Positions 1-12,354 of a DNA stretch of 64,000 bases are shown here, piece after piece; positions within the stretch are counted from its first letter, which is position 1, and each line of letters opens with the position of its first letter. The notes beneath the pieces were generated by a model that made no database searches, was not told the origin of the DNA, and was given only the letters and a program-made list of their open reading frames with translations. A program made the position numbers and the translations under genes. The stretch lies in NCBI GenBank assembly GCA_030248225.1, contig JASANE010025085.1:1-64000 (forward strand). Reading direction: 5' to 3'. The DNA comes from Trileptium ribeirensis (lineage: Eukaryota; Nematoda; Enoplea; Enoplida; Thoracostomopsidae).

Positions 1-3000
1 TAATAATCCCTAATTGTTTTGAGCTGTTGGGCGTCCGTAACTCAAACCTGACTTGAGCACGGATGTTAAATGTATAAAATCAGATATACGTGTTTACTTT
101 ATAGCGGAATTTCTGCTGTTCAGTAAACTTTACTGTACCTGTGTGCCTATTCCTTAAATATGTGACTGATAGTGTAAAGTTTTCGCCTCGCTTGATCACC
201 GCAGTTAACTATAACTACAAACGTGACTTCAAATTCACTGAGGCTAGATTACTTTACTCCACTGAAGATACTTGCTTGCTCAATCCGCTAAACTCAAAGC
301 GTACCCTATAGACTATAACTATATCCTTACTAGCAACCAGAATCGACTAGTTTACTGGTCTGAACTAACTATGACTTGTCGGTAAATTTTCACAGAAAAG
401 TTTTAAAACGACAGAAAGGCCAAAATAGTGGTTTCGAAATCACTTAACCGTTCAAAACGTCGTAAACCACCCGTTCAAAATTGGCAAAATTATGGCCTCC
501 CCGGTTTCAGCTGGCTTGGAGGTACGTACTCACAACTCACACATGTACATTAACAAAACTATCCTTGATCAACCAGGGTTTAAACAGTGCGCCATTAATC
601 TACAACACAGATATCTCCTCCAACATAACAGACAAAACGTTATATATAATAATAATAATAAACAAGTTCAACATCATATACTGACCATTATTGTTATTCA
701 GGCTACCAGTGGCTTGAATGTTTCAGCTGCAGAGCGTTCGAAGTCGGCCGATCCACGGTATGCAGCTCACGCTGGCTAATGTATGAGTGAGTGACGACGC
801 GTCGACAGTTGTGACCACCGGCGTGATATCCAAATAGTTTGACAACGGTCGTACTATCGCTCGGTGATGTTCGACGTCGATGATGTCGCTGTGACGGGGA
901 TACGTCCGTTGTGGCACCGTCCGCACGTTACGCCAATAATAACAGGCCAAATATAGTCAATCGGAGGCCAAAATAGTCTGTAACCGGGGAAGCTGGAAAA
1001 GAAATGTCGGCGGTTTATCCTAGTATTGATAGTTCAAACCGTTAGCGTCCACTTCGAAACCAAGCGAGGGCGTCGATCAACAAAGAGTTCCCTTGGATGC
1101 TGCTTTAAAACGAGGAGACGTCAGGCCAAGAGTCAACGTATCCGACAAATAGAACCGTTACAGCTGGCAATATTAAACTAGATTAAGTAAGGTAATTGAC
1201 CGCACGGTGATTGAAATTCCTGAAACGATAGTGAGCAACATCAAAGTCCGTTACACATCAGTCAACGCAAACCGAACACCGGGTTCGACCATTACACGCG
1301 GAAATCTTTCGGTTGTCCAGCCCTTTTGTTTCAAACATGCTAGCCATGCTCACTTTACGTTGCTTCGTCACTGGAGCACCAGATTTTAGCCTCATCACGC
1401 CTCTAGCATTGAAAATCAGCCTGCAGTTCGGCTGTACTAAGCGAGCAAAGTTTAAAGTTCGCCTACCGAGCAGAGCCTACCAAGACTACCCAGCGCTCCA
1501 GCAACGCTTACCACGCATTTAAAATATGTCCATTATCATAAAGGCAACTAAACCATCTCCTTCACAAAGTGAGCGCCGTTACAACTGAAGCCCCAAATCT
1601 GGGCTAACTTTGTCCTCACTACATGTCACACCCGAGCAGCAACCAGCTCCAATAACTAATATACTATAAACAATTCTCCATCGGGAATCTAAAGCGTGCG
1701 AGAGGTCCGACAGCTATGTACCAAAAGGAAAACTCTTGCGTCCCGAAAATTTATTGACGCCTCACGGCGTGGCCCCCACTTTAATTATGTACTAGGACCA
1801 GTTCTGGCCCTAAGGGATCCCAGCTGCACCACGGTTTACTCTGTTGTGGTGCCCGGACAACCCCGGCTTCCACGACTCCCCGGTGATCTACGCGATGACC
1901 TAAGGGAACCGCTTAGCTTAGCAGGCTGCCGGCGGGTTAACCAGGGTGTTCGGCCTGGCCCCTATAGTGGCCCACGTGCCTAATGGTATGAGGTCCCCCG
2001 AGGGAGAGTCAACCCCTAAGCCTGCTCACAGGTAATAAGGCTGACTCGCCTTTCCCTCATAATCCACTTAATTCCCTAAGCGGGATTCTCTGGTCCCAGT
2101 ATAGCATGGGCAAGACTCCCCACTTGCGTGTCCCTATGCACTATTGTCTCGTTTCTGATTTTATAGCGTTGCACAACTGACCTAAAGCCTAGACTATAAG
2201 CACGCGACGATCCTAAGGATCACAAGGGGGCAGGTTCTCTACATTTTCGTTACTTGCAATAACGCACAGGGCACTGAGGCGAGGGCCCCAGTCCCTTGAA
2301 GATTTCTCCTATACTCACTAGTGCTATCTATTGGGGTGGGTTACGCAAAGCGACAATTACCATGGGAGCATTCGCAGCAGGCGGTCAGAGCAGAACAAGG
2401 ATAAAGTGCAGGTTGTAAAGTGGGGCGCTGGCTCGGGCCTAAAACGGGGACGCGGTTGAGCTTGCGTTGGTAAATCGACTCGACGGGACGCGGGGTGGAG
2501 GACTTGCTCGTTCGCTAGACGTGTAGAATTTAGTTAGGGTCAACCTACTTGGGGTTATGGTGAAGCTGCTTTCTGAATTTCCTATTTAGGCCAAAGTTTA
2601 AACAAAACTCCTAACTGCTACACAAAGTGACACCCGACCCAATTGTTTTACTCTTGAATCTTTTCCTGCTCATTTTAACACGCTTCATAAAAGACAGAAT
2701 ACCGCCCAATCGGGGCATACGACAAGTTATTTACAACATATAGTAGATGATGAAATTTAGATTTTGGGTACCCTGCAAGGCACCCGGACGTATAATTTGC
2801 AACCCCCTTTTTGAACGCGACTCCAAAACTTTTGATTACACCTTTTCAAACATGATACCCTGAAAAGTTTGGTTGAGACAGCCTAACCGAAAGGTCTCCG
2901 GCGCTGATGAGTTTCCCGATGACGATCTCCGGTCAATTTACGGTTGGCTATCTATAAGCCGGCAGTGATTTACTCCGTGAAACAACTTGGCTTCGAAACA

Positions 3001-3925
3001 AACCGGACCGAAAATCCAAAATTTTACACAATTTCAACAGCGACTGGAGTGGCCTGCGAACGGCTTAATTAATCCGAAACTCGCTCCCAGAGGGCTCCGT
3101 GAGCGGATGTCGACATGGATTCTCCCCGTAGTTGCACGGTTAGAAAACCCATGTCCCACCCGAATTTTAATGCCCCTGAGCTCAGCGCCAGCTCCAGTCC
3201 CTGCCTCGTCCTATGCTCAGCTAAGGATCTTCCTATGAATTTTAATTAGCCTCTGGCCCGCAGCCGCTTGCATCAGAATTTAACCAGGTGCAGAAGAAAC
3301 AGCGGACGAATGAAGATTCGACGCTGAAGCTCGATTTCAAACAATTGGGGACAACGCGTGTCACCCAAGGATGCGAACGGCTACGTCCTTAGGATCGTTC
3401 TCCTTACCACCCTTAAAGTTTTTGACTGAGACATAGTTAGAAAACTTTTGGTCCTTATCGTGTAAAACCGAACTATTGTCACTGAATTTTCCTTAACCTA
3501 GAAGTTTCGTAGAATACCTTTTGACTAAATTTAACAATTTTGGTCACTCCTCGGACCTGCGAAAGGAGGAAAACGCCCGAGGAGCGGGGAACCAGTCGAG
3601 CTATGCGAGAACCAAAATTTTGATCCGTTTGAGATAATTTTGCGAATTTGGCGGGGCCCGGCCCTTACGGACGCGCGGGGCATCCTTCCGACACCCCAAC
3701 GCCCGCAAGGACGGCCCTTGATAGGATCGAACAGAAGCGAGCACCAGGGAAGGCTCTCCACCGTGGAGGCACGGCGAGAAACCAGCCCTGGTATGTTCAA
3801 ACCAAAACAAAAACGAAAAAACCTAATAAAATAAGCTCAAATGGCGACAACCGCCAATTCCTAATAACTTAAGACTCGACTGGTCCCGATCGGGGAACCG
3901 GGCAGTCTCTTTTATACCCAGTGGT

Positions 3926-4030
3926 CCTCTAGCGGCAATTTAAATTTTGAACGTTGGCAAAGAACATATAGATATTTCCTCTAGCGACAAAATTTAAAAT
4001 TTAAAAGTTGGCAAAGAACATATATATTAT
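3926..4030. repeat. 52-bp direct repeat, two copies
   Basis: Two adjacent copies each begin CCTCTAGCG (3926 and 3978) and contain GTTGGCAAAGAACATATA. They differ by a few substitutions and small indels. The second copy runs into an AT dinucleotide tract. Confidence 0.75.
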
Positions 4031-4222
4031 ATATATAAGCAAGTCTACGAACACAAAACACACCCAACAATGGGTCGAACAGTGCAAAGTTATTATAAGC
4101 TTACAACGGCACAACAAGCTTGGCAATTAATCGACACAAGCACAGCACGGCCCAGACCCTTGGTCAGCTACAGAAGCGTAAACATTTGGTAAACACAAAG
4201 GCAGGCGGTATCAACAACTAAA

Positions 4223-4244
4223 CCTCGCGCTGGTCGGCGCGAGG
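4223..4244. other. GC-rich perfect hairpin
   Basis: CCTCGCGC and GCGCGAGG form a perfect 8-bp stem around the loop TGGTCG. A second small inverted repeat (GCGC-TTCAG-GCGC) follows about 25 bases later. It stands out against AT-rich flanks. A short GC hairpin near a 3' end is a Helitron feature, but no CTRR end was confirmed, so no element is called. Confidence 0.6.
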
Positions 4245-5230
4245 TCTACAATTTTGCCAAATATATAAGCGCTTCAGGCGCTCTTAACATATTAAACTTT
4301 TTTGTTATTTTTGTTTATATTTCAGGAGCGGAAAGGAGTAGGCGGCCGGGGGCGCGATCATATCCATGCCCTGGCTGGTCGCCTACTTATGATATCCTTT
4401 ATTTCAGTGTAAGTCCCCTAGGAGGCCTGTTAGAGGCAGTTAAGTGCGAGCACGATAGGAAAATTTTGGGTCCCGGCTAAGTTATAGGGATCCCGTGGAG
4501 TTCCGTTGTGGCGGGTGGCCCCGGTTTTCAGTGAAATGGTTGGTATAGGGCCCAATTGAGGTATAGGGCTCGAAAAATCAAGAAGTTTTGGTTCAAGATG
4601 CGGTGATTTAGGGCCCGAAAGTTTGAGAGTTTAAACGCGGGATTGGGGGTCCATAAGTACTTACGGGTTGGGAGTAAGTTGACCCGAACGCGTGATTTTG
4701 AATCCCTATAGAGTCCTGATGATAATTTAATGTCCCCCTTTCTGTTTGAAATCTTTAAAACCCCAAAATTCCAAAATTCTTACACCCAGTGAAAAATGAA
4801 ACTTTTATCACGTTAGGTAAATTTTATCGTTCTTCCTACGTATCCAAAATGTCCCTTAAAACAGATATGAAATAAAATAATGATGAAATAACGGTTTTCA
4901 CTTCTCGGCGTGTCAGGATAGATCTTCCCAGGTCCCAAAACATTAGAAACCTCATCAACGCATTTTTATCATAAGAGTTTCGTACAACACCCCGACCCAT
5001 CCTGACACTCCCATACAATACAGTAATTATGAATATGTAACATCGCCGGATGCGCAACGGAATCGCCTTGGTGTGCCTAAGTAACAAAATTTGTCAAGTC
5101 GGATTTGTGAGAAAAACGCGAAATCTCTCCCCCTTGTCCCCAGCCTATCCGACTACGCATCCGTCCTATACTTTAACACAAATAAATGACACAACGTTTT
5201 AATATATATATATAGCAATAATCGTCCGGG

Positions 5231-5415
5231 GATCGATCGGATACCCTAACCATAAGATATTGATTCAATTTTGGGTGCGAAATCACCCCGCGCACCTCGG
5301 GCTGGTGGAGCGTGATAACACGGTTATAACATACGATACAATGTTTTATTTAATTCAGCACAAATACCATTACAATAACGAATCCTTGGATCACGCTCCA
5401 CCGGTATCCGATCGC
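5231..5415. repeat. Fold-back (inverted-repeat) element
   Basis: The outer arms GATCGGATACC (from about 5236) and GGTATCCGATC (5403-5413) are inverted. The inner arms GGTGGAGCGTGAT (5304-5316) and ATCACGCTCCACC (5390-5402) are a perfect 13-bp inverted pair. In the right half the two arms abut. In the left half about 57 bases separate them. This is probably a small non-autonomous DNA element. No target-site duplication was established. Confidence 0.65.
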
Positions 5416-5944
5416 CCTTTTACCCGTTGAATCTTGAGGCCTTCATGGCCTGATTTTGAGTGTTTAAGATTCCCGCAAAACTCGGGCTGTTACAACATAT
5501 CCGTTTTATTTTATCAGGCAAAAGTAAATGCAATAAAAAAAATGGTGAAGTCTTAATATCGAGCAGTGATTAGATTGCTAATTAATAATAATAATAACGG
5601 ATTTAGAATGTGCCAATTTCATTGAAAGGTTACAAAGACTTCTAAGCGAACAACAGGCTATAGTACAACTCCGGTTAATGTCATGTATCGTTTATTCCAG
5701 CAAATAGGAAAGTTTTCGGTCTAGATTTAAACTTTACAATTGTAATACTAGCATCACGCACATTTGATGGCAGGTTATTCCGGGTAAGTGGTACAGTGAA
5801 ACTGGCGAAACGTCAACGGTGAGTATGCCGCTAGGCGCGGCAGCACAGATAATTTGACACATATCGGAGACGTACGACGATGCGCCGGGTAGAGATGACG
5901 TTGAAGAACATAACGAACATTTTGTACCGTATCCGTTTTCCCCC

Positions 5945-6156
5945 AAAGTAACCCTGAGGGGCGGTACGTTATAACGGTATAAAAAAGAACAGCTTAGAGC
6001 GGGGGGTTCGGGGGCGGCAGTCCCCCGACTTAGGCTTAGGCTTAGTGTATGTGTCATATAAGGAAGGACCTTAGCTTAGGCTAAGTCTAAGGCTTAGGCT
6101 TAGTATATCGAGAACGGCATGGCCTGCATTTTATTTACGCCCCTCAGGGTTACTTT
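5945..6156. mobile_element. MITE, family A copy 1 (AAAGTAACCCTGAGGGGCG ends)
   Basis: The termini AAAGTAACCCTGAGGGGCG and CGCCCCTCAGGGTTACTTT are exact inverted repeats of 19 bp. The 212-bp interior has no coding capacity and carries palindromic runs of CTTAGG/CCTAAG units. Related copies lie at 13391-13575 and 44801-44990. This copy sits directly against the end of the gypsy protease frame, so it inserted into an older retrotransposon. A 2-3 bp target duplication could not be fixed. Confidence 0.85.
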
Positions 6157-6476
6157 GGCCCGCTTTGGGACAACATATCTGCACCGATAATTGACTGCGA
6201 TACGTCGGCAACGATAAATACCCCTCGAAGTGTTCGCTTGATGTCTAGATCGAGGGCAAGAAAGCTATGATCGCAAGTGTTGATGATAGAGTTGATGGCA
6301 GCATGCAATAGGGGAGTTGGATGACCGCGAAGTCGATCGGTTGGGGTTGCTTTGAGGACACTGACCTGCGCACCAGTGTCGATGAGGAATTTGTACCCAG
6401 TGTTACGGTCCACGACAAAGAAAAGAACATTGACTTTGCGGAACTGCTCTTCGTGGCTAGAGTCCCGCTTGGCCAT
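6157..6476 (-). pseudogene. Retropepsin fragment of gypsy element
   Basis: This is an open frame of about 105 codons encoding a retroviral-type aspartic protease. The catalytic motif LIDTGAQVSVL lies at residues 31-41, and the C-terminal ILG-type motif appears as IIGADMLSQ near residues 93-101. In intact elements this domain is followed by reverse transcriptase. Here the reading ends at the MITE junction, so it is a fragment. The start codon is not meaningful because the domain is normally internal to a polyprotein. Confidence 0.8.
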
Positions 6477-6959
6477 TTCCCGCCAGTGCGCAAGGGTGTC
6501 TGTACATCGTTGTTACTGCTCCAAATTTCGAATGATACCAGCACGCTTCAGGTTGGCGTTTGAAACTTCGACCAGTGAACCGACTTCAATTGAAACGTGT
6601 GGGGCTTTTGCCACGGGATACGGACCATCGTTGATGCTCGTCGCGATTGAGGCTCAATGGGAACACCAACTTTCATAATTTGTGCACCTCGGATCGTAAT
6701 GCTTTGACCTCGGTTGTGGCTGAATCTTTGCGTTTGACCATAGACACCGCGTGCGTTGCCACTTTCATCACCTTTTCCGCCAACGTTGCAGCTGCTTCGA
6801 GGGTTGGGCTCTCTGAGGCTGCCACCACCACTTGAACAAGGGCCGGAAGGCATTGGGGAAACAATTATCGGAGGATTGAATCGTTGAGCGATGTGGTCTG
6901 AGACCCAAGCCGCTGCCTCATATGTCGTAGTAGTTGGCTCGGCTTTCGATAATCTAATT

Positions 6960-7312
6960 CTTCAGCGTTGAGCAGTTATTGAAGCCGTCGTTGTTCGGAT
7001 GGGGAGAGCCTTTGAACCAATTGCTCGAGCAGAACTTCGTACGGATTTGTTCGAGGACGGATTGATCAGCGAATCCCGTGCTTCAACTGCATGTTCGAGA
7101 GCGACGAACCCGAAGACGTAGTTGAACTTCGTTGATTGAGTTGTTATGCTACCGGTTGCGAATTTGGCCTCCATCTACCATAGTTCCGGATCGGGCGACC
7201 AAAATAGGGCAGTTGGATCGCGGCAGCGGCAGCGGCTACCATGATTGGGTTATCGGCAGGACTGGCTTCGATCTTGTTGGAGCCTTTGGCGTGCATGGTT
7301 GTGATTAGAGGC
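6960..7312 (-). pseudogene. Gag fragment of gypsy element
   Basis: From an ATG near 7312 the frame runs through an alanine-rich N-terminus. After an apparent frameshift around 7190-7175 it continues in the frame 7174-6962, which contains MEAKFATGSITTQSTKF and ends at a stop. The pattern (a P-x-LW-type lead-in, then a KF-T..STKF motif) is that of Mag-type gag. A TAG directly before the conserved ME is a further lesion. The region between this and the zinc knuckle (6960-6560) is decayed. Confidence 0.65.
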
Positions 7313-8160
7313 ATGTGTAGTTAAAGTGAACCGCGAGCAGGAAAACCGTCGAGTTTACCGATGTAGAGCGTTAGGTTAACGTTGAAGATATAATAAAAGA
7401 AGGCAAAAGTGATTTACTGATAAAATACATAGTTTATATACTATACTTAATTTGCATATGATACACCTTATTTGCATAATGTGATGAAATAATTTGTAAG
7501 TACACGTATATTATCACGTAAGCATGATACAGTTATTGTATTAGTGTTTATCATCATTAATCATTCATTCTTGATGGTTGATGATGGTGACTGGCTGCTA
7601 CAGGCTTCAGAAGACAGTTGTAGCTTTCTCACCGTATTACAAAAATATGTTCAATTTCACCAAATCAAATGCGTCGCTAAAGATACATTGCAGCAATATA
7701 GAACCTGGTACTCTGAATTATATTCGGTGGATAAAAGCACTGTTTACTGTCGGTGTAGTAATTAGACGATTCACTTCATTGAAACTAATAGATTTAAAGA
7801 ATTGTTTCCCACATGGCTGTTGAAGTTTCGGATTTTTGGTAATAAGTTATATATTTTATGCATAGGATGGCCATATGCCCTCAGCAATGGTATGGAGGCA
7901 ACTACTGGGGTCTCATACCCTACCGCCACTGCCCTCGCCACGCGGAAATTTTTAAGAAAGCAGGCACAAATTGAGAGAAGTTGTCCGAAAACTGGGGAAA
8001 ATTTTAACAAAGTTGGGGAAATTTATAAGCTTCTAACAATTTACAAAAACAATGGAATTTTCAAGTGAACAAATCAGTACAATTATCGGATTCACCACTT
8101 CATAAAATATTCGGGTACCTGCAGCATAATTTTGTTTCTTCTATATTTTGCTTCTTCTAG
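7313..8160. other. No gene recognised
   Basis: AT-rich sequence with only short overlapping open frames (88 codons or fewer) and no family motifs. I see no repeat structure. Confidence 0.5.
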
Positions 8161-8247
8161 CAGCAGAGACCCGGAACCAAGAGGCAGGTGCCCCCAGAAA
8201 TCGAGCTGGAGAAGCACGTCATCCGTTTAGCCTCTCCCGTGCAGTAA
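8161..8247 (+). CDS. Candidate terminal exon, possibly TAF7-like
   Basis: A pyrimidine-rich acceptor (TTGCTTCTTCTAG) at 8160 is followed by 28 codons and a TAA at 8245-8247. The sequence is much richer in G and C than its flanks. The peptide contains VPPEIELEKHVIRLASP. The ELE..-I-RL pattern loosely recalls the start of the TAF7 N-terminal domain, but the frame stops immediately after. It could be an exon end, a processed fragment or chance. No partner exon was identified. Confidence 0.25.
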   Translation, partial: QQRPGTKRQVPPEIELEKHVIRLASPVQ

Positions 8248-8754
8248 ATATATTTCACCATTTTATTTCAGTTTAGTCAAAATTTTTGCGTGTCTTGGCG
8301 CATGGGACGGGATGGGTTATAAATATAGCTTGAAAAAGAGAGACCGTCACTTTAAGGAGTACCCCACTACCTAAGGCCATCTGTGCTCCAAATGTTTTAT
8401 CTTGTCCTCCTCCTGACGTGCTCATCTCAGATTGCCCTCTCCAGATATGTTTTAATTAGCGTGGGAGTAATAGTTGAAACAGTGTAAGCAAAGCGAACGT
8501 TGTTTTCATTGAGGACACTCAACGGTAAAATCGTGAAATTTTTTGTTTGTCGGTGTAACAAAAATAGAACTCATAACACACCTTCAGGAGTATATCTCGT
8601 GACAGCGGCAGTCATGTTGAAAAACGGTCAAAGAAATCTACAAATTTTCCGAACATCACTTTTTTATGGATCCCTTCCTGGGCCGCTATGGGGGAACATG
8701 GTTTGCCGATCGTTCTGCCAGAAATGTCGATTTTCATATGTCAGGCTTGAGATT

Positions 8755-9130
8755 AGAGTCGATGAACCCGATTTCCAGAATGTAGTATGTCTATTTGCTT
8801 GGTTATTGAATGCGATGGTTTTGCTAACTAGAGTTCAACTTGACATACATTTTGAGCGGTTTCAAGCATTTTACAGTCGATAAATCCGAGTTCCAACATG
8901 TAGTATGTTTTCATTTGTTTGGTTATGTATTGCGCGCAGGTCAGAAAAAATAGTCTAGTCTATTTTTACGTTTTCCGATACGCTGAATACAGGGACCCGC
9001 TTAGACTAGAGTGTACTCCGAATATACAATGCCTCTTCAGGGGTTTGCAATGGGTTTAGGTTCGAGTGTCGACGAACGCGATTTACCGAAAGAATTTTGT
9101 CTATCGTCACTTATTTGGCTATGCTTTGTT
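8755..9130. repeat. Degenerate tandem repeat, about 120-190 bp spacing
   Basis: The phrase CGATGAACCCGATTTCCAGA followed by TTGCTTGGTTATTGAATGCG recurs in decayed form near 8758, 8877 and 9070. A 127-codon open frame (8500-8883, +) overlaps the first copy and shows no domain. It is best read as repeat-derived. Confidence 0.45.
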
Positions 9131-11830
9131 TTTTGTCTTCAGATAAAGGTACTAGGGATTTTGCGACACGGAGAACACGATTGTAGTTTTCCTTAACCCT
9201 TATCAGACCAATATATTATACGGCTTCAGGGGTTCCATAGGTTTTAGGGTGGTATATACACCGCACACAACAGCTGTTACGCGTGATTACACAATTTACA
9301 GCAGGGTAAAACCACGCTCGCTCCGTTTCACCTTCGCTCACGGGATAATAGTTTCATTTTTTGTTGAATTTTTGGGAAATAAAAAGCTATTTTATTCTAT
9401 TGTAGAAAAGTAAATGTTGTACTCATATTGGAACACCTAAACATGTATAAGTGCGACAAAAGAAAGGTGCCGTCATGCTGCTATCTAGCAACTCCACACT
9501 TTCCTGCAGACGGCGAAACTTTGGGGAACGTCGACAGCTTCTATTTAGGCTCTATCTACTGTGACTGGATATTGCTGCTTCAACAAGGACGTATTAAACA
9601 GGATTGCTGCCTTCGCAGAGGCTTGAAAAATATCAAAACTTTATAGCTACGCTTAGAGAGTAAATAAATATTTACATCCTAGGGTTACAGTGATATAACA
9701 ATAATTTTGACGTCATTTTTGAAGTATTATATTTGCAGTTACATCACCATTATACAGGTTTAATTTGGCAACTAAACTACGTTTACTCAAAAATATCATC
9801 CAACATTTGATTGCTTTAAGCAAAGCATTAGCCGATTGTTCTTGACTTAATTTTTGACACATAATGTTTAAATTGAATGACAGGATTGGTTCTTTATTTG
9901 CTTAATCGCAATATTGTAAGCTTCAACAACATTGTAAATTAATGAAACGCTAAGGTTAGCTGTATATTTTGTTCTCACAAATTTTATCTATCCTGTTTCA
10001 TCAGAAAAAAGAGCCAGTGTTTAGTTTTAAATATTATATATTTTTAATATCCAGCTCAAGCTAAAATATGAGCTTACGGAGCGTGTGGTCTCAGGACGGA
10101 TCATGGCGGTCATATGTACATATATATTTTGTCATAACGTCATCCAATTCGGATCCAATAAAGTAGCGCCGGCTCTAGCGGATGCAATGTGAACACTGTA
10201 TATAAAATATGCTTGCAAATCGAATTGAAACGGAAGGGATTCGACGCACTGTGACCAGACAATTACAATGTAATCACTACAAACAGACTGGTTGACCATT
10301 TCTTACTCAATCCTGCTGTTAACTAACTAAGAATCTTCTGCTTCCGTGATCACAAGTTCAGCGATTTTTTTAACTTTTTCGTCTGAGATTTTGTAGATTT
10401 ATATAAAAATATGTTTTCCGAAACTATTACTCCCGTTCCCCCGAATTTCAACTACATGGCGAAGATTCAACAAGCTGAGCTAATAAAATTTGACATGTAT
10501 TTAGGTATAAATTTTCGCAGAACTCTCTGCTTTTGCACCTAAAGAGTAATGTTTGATAGATGCGAAAGAAGTATATATGGCAAATAGCACAGGCTAGTCT
10601 GCTTCGTATTTATTCGGTAATATACCAGTCCATTTTTGCCAAAATGCTCTTGCAATCCTCTTTTATTTATTGTACAGTTAAAAGTGGTTGGCAACACGAA
10701 AGCGGGTAACATTTACTCAAACTAAAGTACTAGGAACTTAGCCAATAAAGAAATTTTGCCTAGAGCAATGGGACACTTATAGCTTATTTATTACGTATCA
10801 CTGCTGTGCAAAGTCCAGAATTTTTTTCGAAAATCAAGAAATTAGAATTCGAATTATGGCCAGATCACTGGAACCTCGTTCGTAGCTGAATAATTTTGTG
10901 GCATAATTTGAATGCAAAAATTTCGAAATTTCCTTCTGGATATGTGTCATAGTATAATTGTAGCAAAAGCAGTAATTCCAGCCAAATTGTCGAATCGGCA
11001 CTGTTAATTTTATACGGAGTTGTGTTTTTAACCATCAAAATAGCAAGCCATCCTTCCCTATTGTATTATAAAGCCTCAGAGTTTAAATTTGGCGAAACCC
11101 TTTGCTTTACGCCGCAGTCAAAGTTTATTGTGTAACATATTTCTATTTCCACTTATAGGAAAAGCATTATGCACGCTGTCTTGCCAGTGGAACGTGATTA
11201 AATAATGCTAATAAAACTGTATAATAACAATAAAATGTTTGATATTTACTTAAAGGTAAATCTAAAGGTTTTACCACATGATCTTTTTATAAATGTTCGC
11301 TTTTGCTTTAATTTGTTCATTTATTTTCATTTATAATAGAGTATTTAAAATGACACAAAAACTCCGTCATCTCTGCATATATGGACTTTGTGCTAAAAAT
11401 TTTCCTTACTTAAGTATCACTTTGTAAGAACATTCCTATAAAACGATGTATATATGTCGAATTTAACAAAACTTTCACTGAAACAAATGAATTTTTTTAC
11501 ATTTGCAAACTTCATTCCTAAAATTTTTTAGCAACTTTTTTTGAATATTAGTAGGACATCTTGTGGTGTAAAAATTTTACAACACTTCTCATAAATTTCA
11601 AAAATTTTGCATTAAATTTCATAGAGAGTATTTTTAGAGTAGTATACTAGGATCAGTATTAAGCGATGTTCTTCTAACCTATGCATAGGCTATAAAATTC
11701 TACAGCATGACAGAATGTCAGGTTAGTGTTGGTACGGATCGGTAGTAGTAGAGTGAAACGGAAGTTGGATCGCGCTATAGTAGACGTGGAACATTGGAGC
11801 GGAGCAGGAACAACTTGCTAGGAAAATAAA
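9131..11830. other. No gene recognised
   Basis: AT-rich DNA with scattered short frames. I see no splice-flanked coding stretch and no terminal repeats on either strand. Confidence 0.5.
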
Positions 11831-12354
11831 GGATCCGCTCGCTACCGAGGTTACGCACACCGAACCTAAGTTCTTTAGATATTTGCAGAATGATCTGCTC
11901 GCTACCTGGTTTACACAGGCCGAACCTAAGTTCTTTAGATATTTTCAGAATGATCTACTCGCTACCTGGGTTACGCAGGCCGAACCTACGTTCTTTAGAT
12001 ATTTCCAGAATGAGCTGCTCGTTATCTGGGTTACGCAGGCAGAACCTAAGTTCTTTAGATATTTCCAGAATGATCTGCTCGCTACCTGGGTTACGCAGGC
12101 CGAACCTACGTTCTTTAGATATTTCCAGAATGATCTGCTCGCTACCTGGGTTACACAGGCCGAACCTAAAGTTCTTTAGATATTTCCAGAATGATCTGCT
12201 CGCTACCTGGGTTACGCAGGCCGAACCTACGTTCTTTAGATATTTTCAGAATGATCTGCTAACCTAAGTTCTTTAGATATTTCCAGAATGATCTGCTCGC
12301 TACCTGGGTTACACAGGCCGAACCTAAAGTTCTTTAGATATTTAAGGAATGATC
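11831..12354. repeat. 60-bp satellite with an incidental open frame
   Basis: About nine units of 60 bp follow one another, each with GATCTGCTCGCTACCTGG and GTTCTTTAGATATTTCCAGA. One unit has lost about 28 bp (near 12260). Because 60 is a multiple of three, the + strand stays open for 98 and 125 codons, encoding a 20-residue repeat (for example QNDLLATWVTQAEPKFFRYF). Units tend to alternate AACCTAAG and AACCTACG, suggesting a 120-bp higher-order unit. Single-base insertions (AACCTAAAG) break the frame, so this reads as a satellite, not a protein gene. Confidence 0.9.

Larger units (their letters stand above)
1..5220. other. Unassigned region, less AT-rich than the rest
   Basis: I recognise no gene here. 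The base composition is visibly richer in G and C than the remainder of the window, and open frames are short (95 codons or fewer) with no family motif. The stretch contains a 52-bp direct repeat (3926-4030), an 8-bp-stem hairpin (4223-4244) and AT dinucleotide runs near 4021-4040. It could be an old transposable element body or LTR, but I found no paired terminal repeats, primer-binding site or polymerase motif to support that. Confidence 0.5.
6157..7312 (-). mobile_element. Ty3/gypsy (Mag-like) gag-protease remnant
   Basis: Reading right to left, this holds a gag start (about 7312), the gag core, a CWYH...C zinc-knuckle-like stretch (about 6555-6495), and an aspartic protease ending at 6157. 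This order is that of Mag-type Ty3/gypsy elements common in arthropods. The frame is broken several times between gag and protease, so the element is dead. No reverse transcriptase, integrase or LTR was recognised, and the family A MITE interrupts it after the protease. Confidence 0.8.

Noticed and set aside
6026..6105. Interstitial telomere (TTAGGC)n
   Set aside because: Only two to three units, interrupted and partly inverted, and located inside a MITE found in several places.
11883..12267. Two overlapping repeat-peptide ORFs as protein genes
   Set aside because: Both frames are open because the satellite unit is 60 bp. Single-base indels between units break any common frame.
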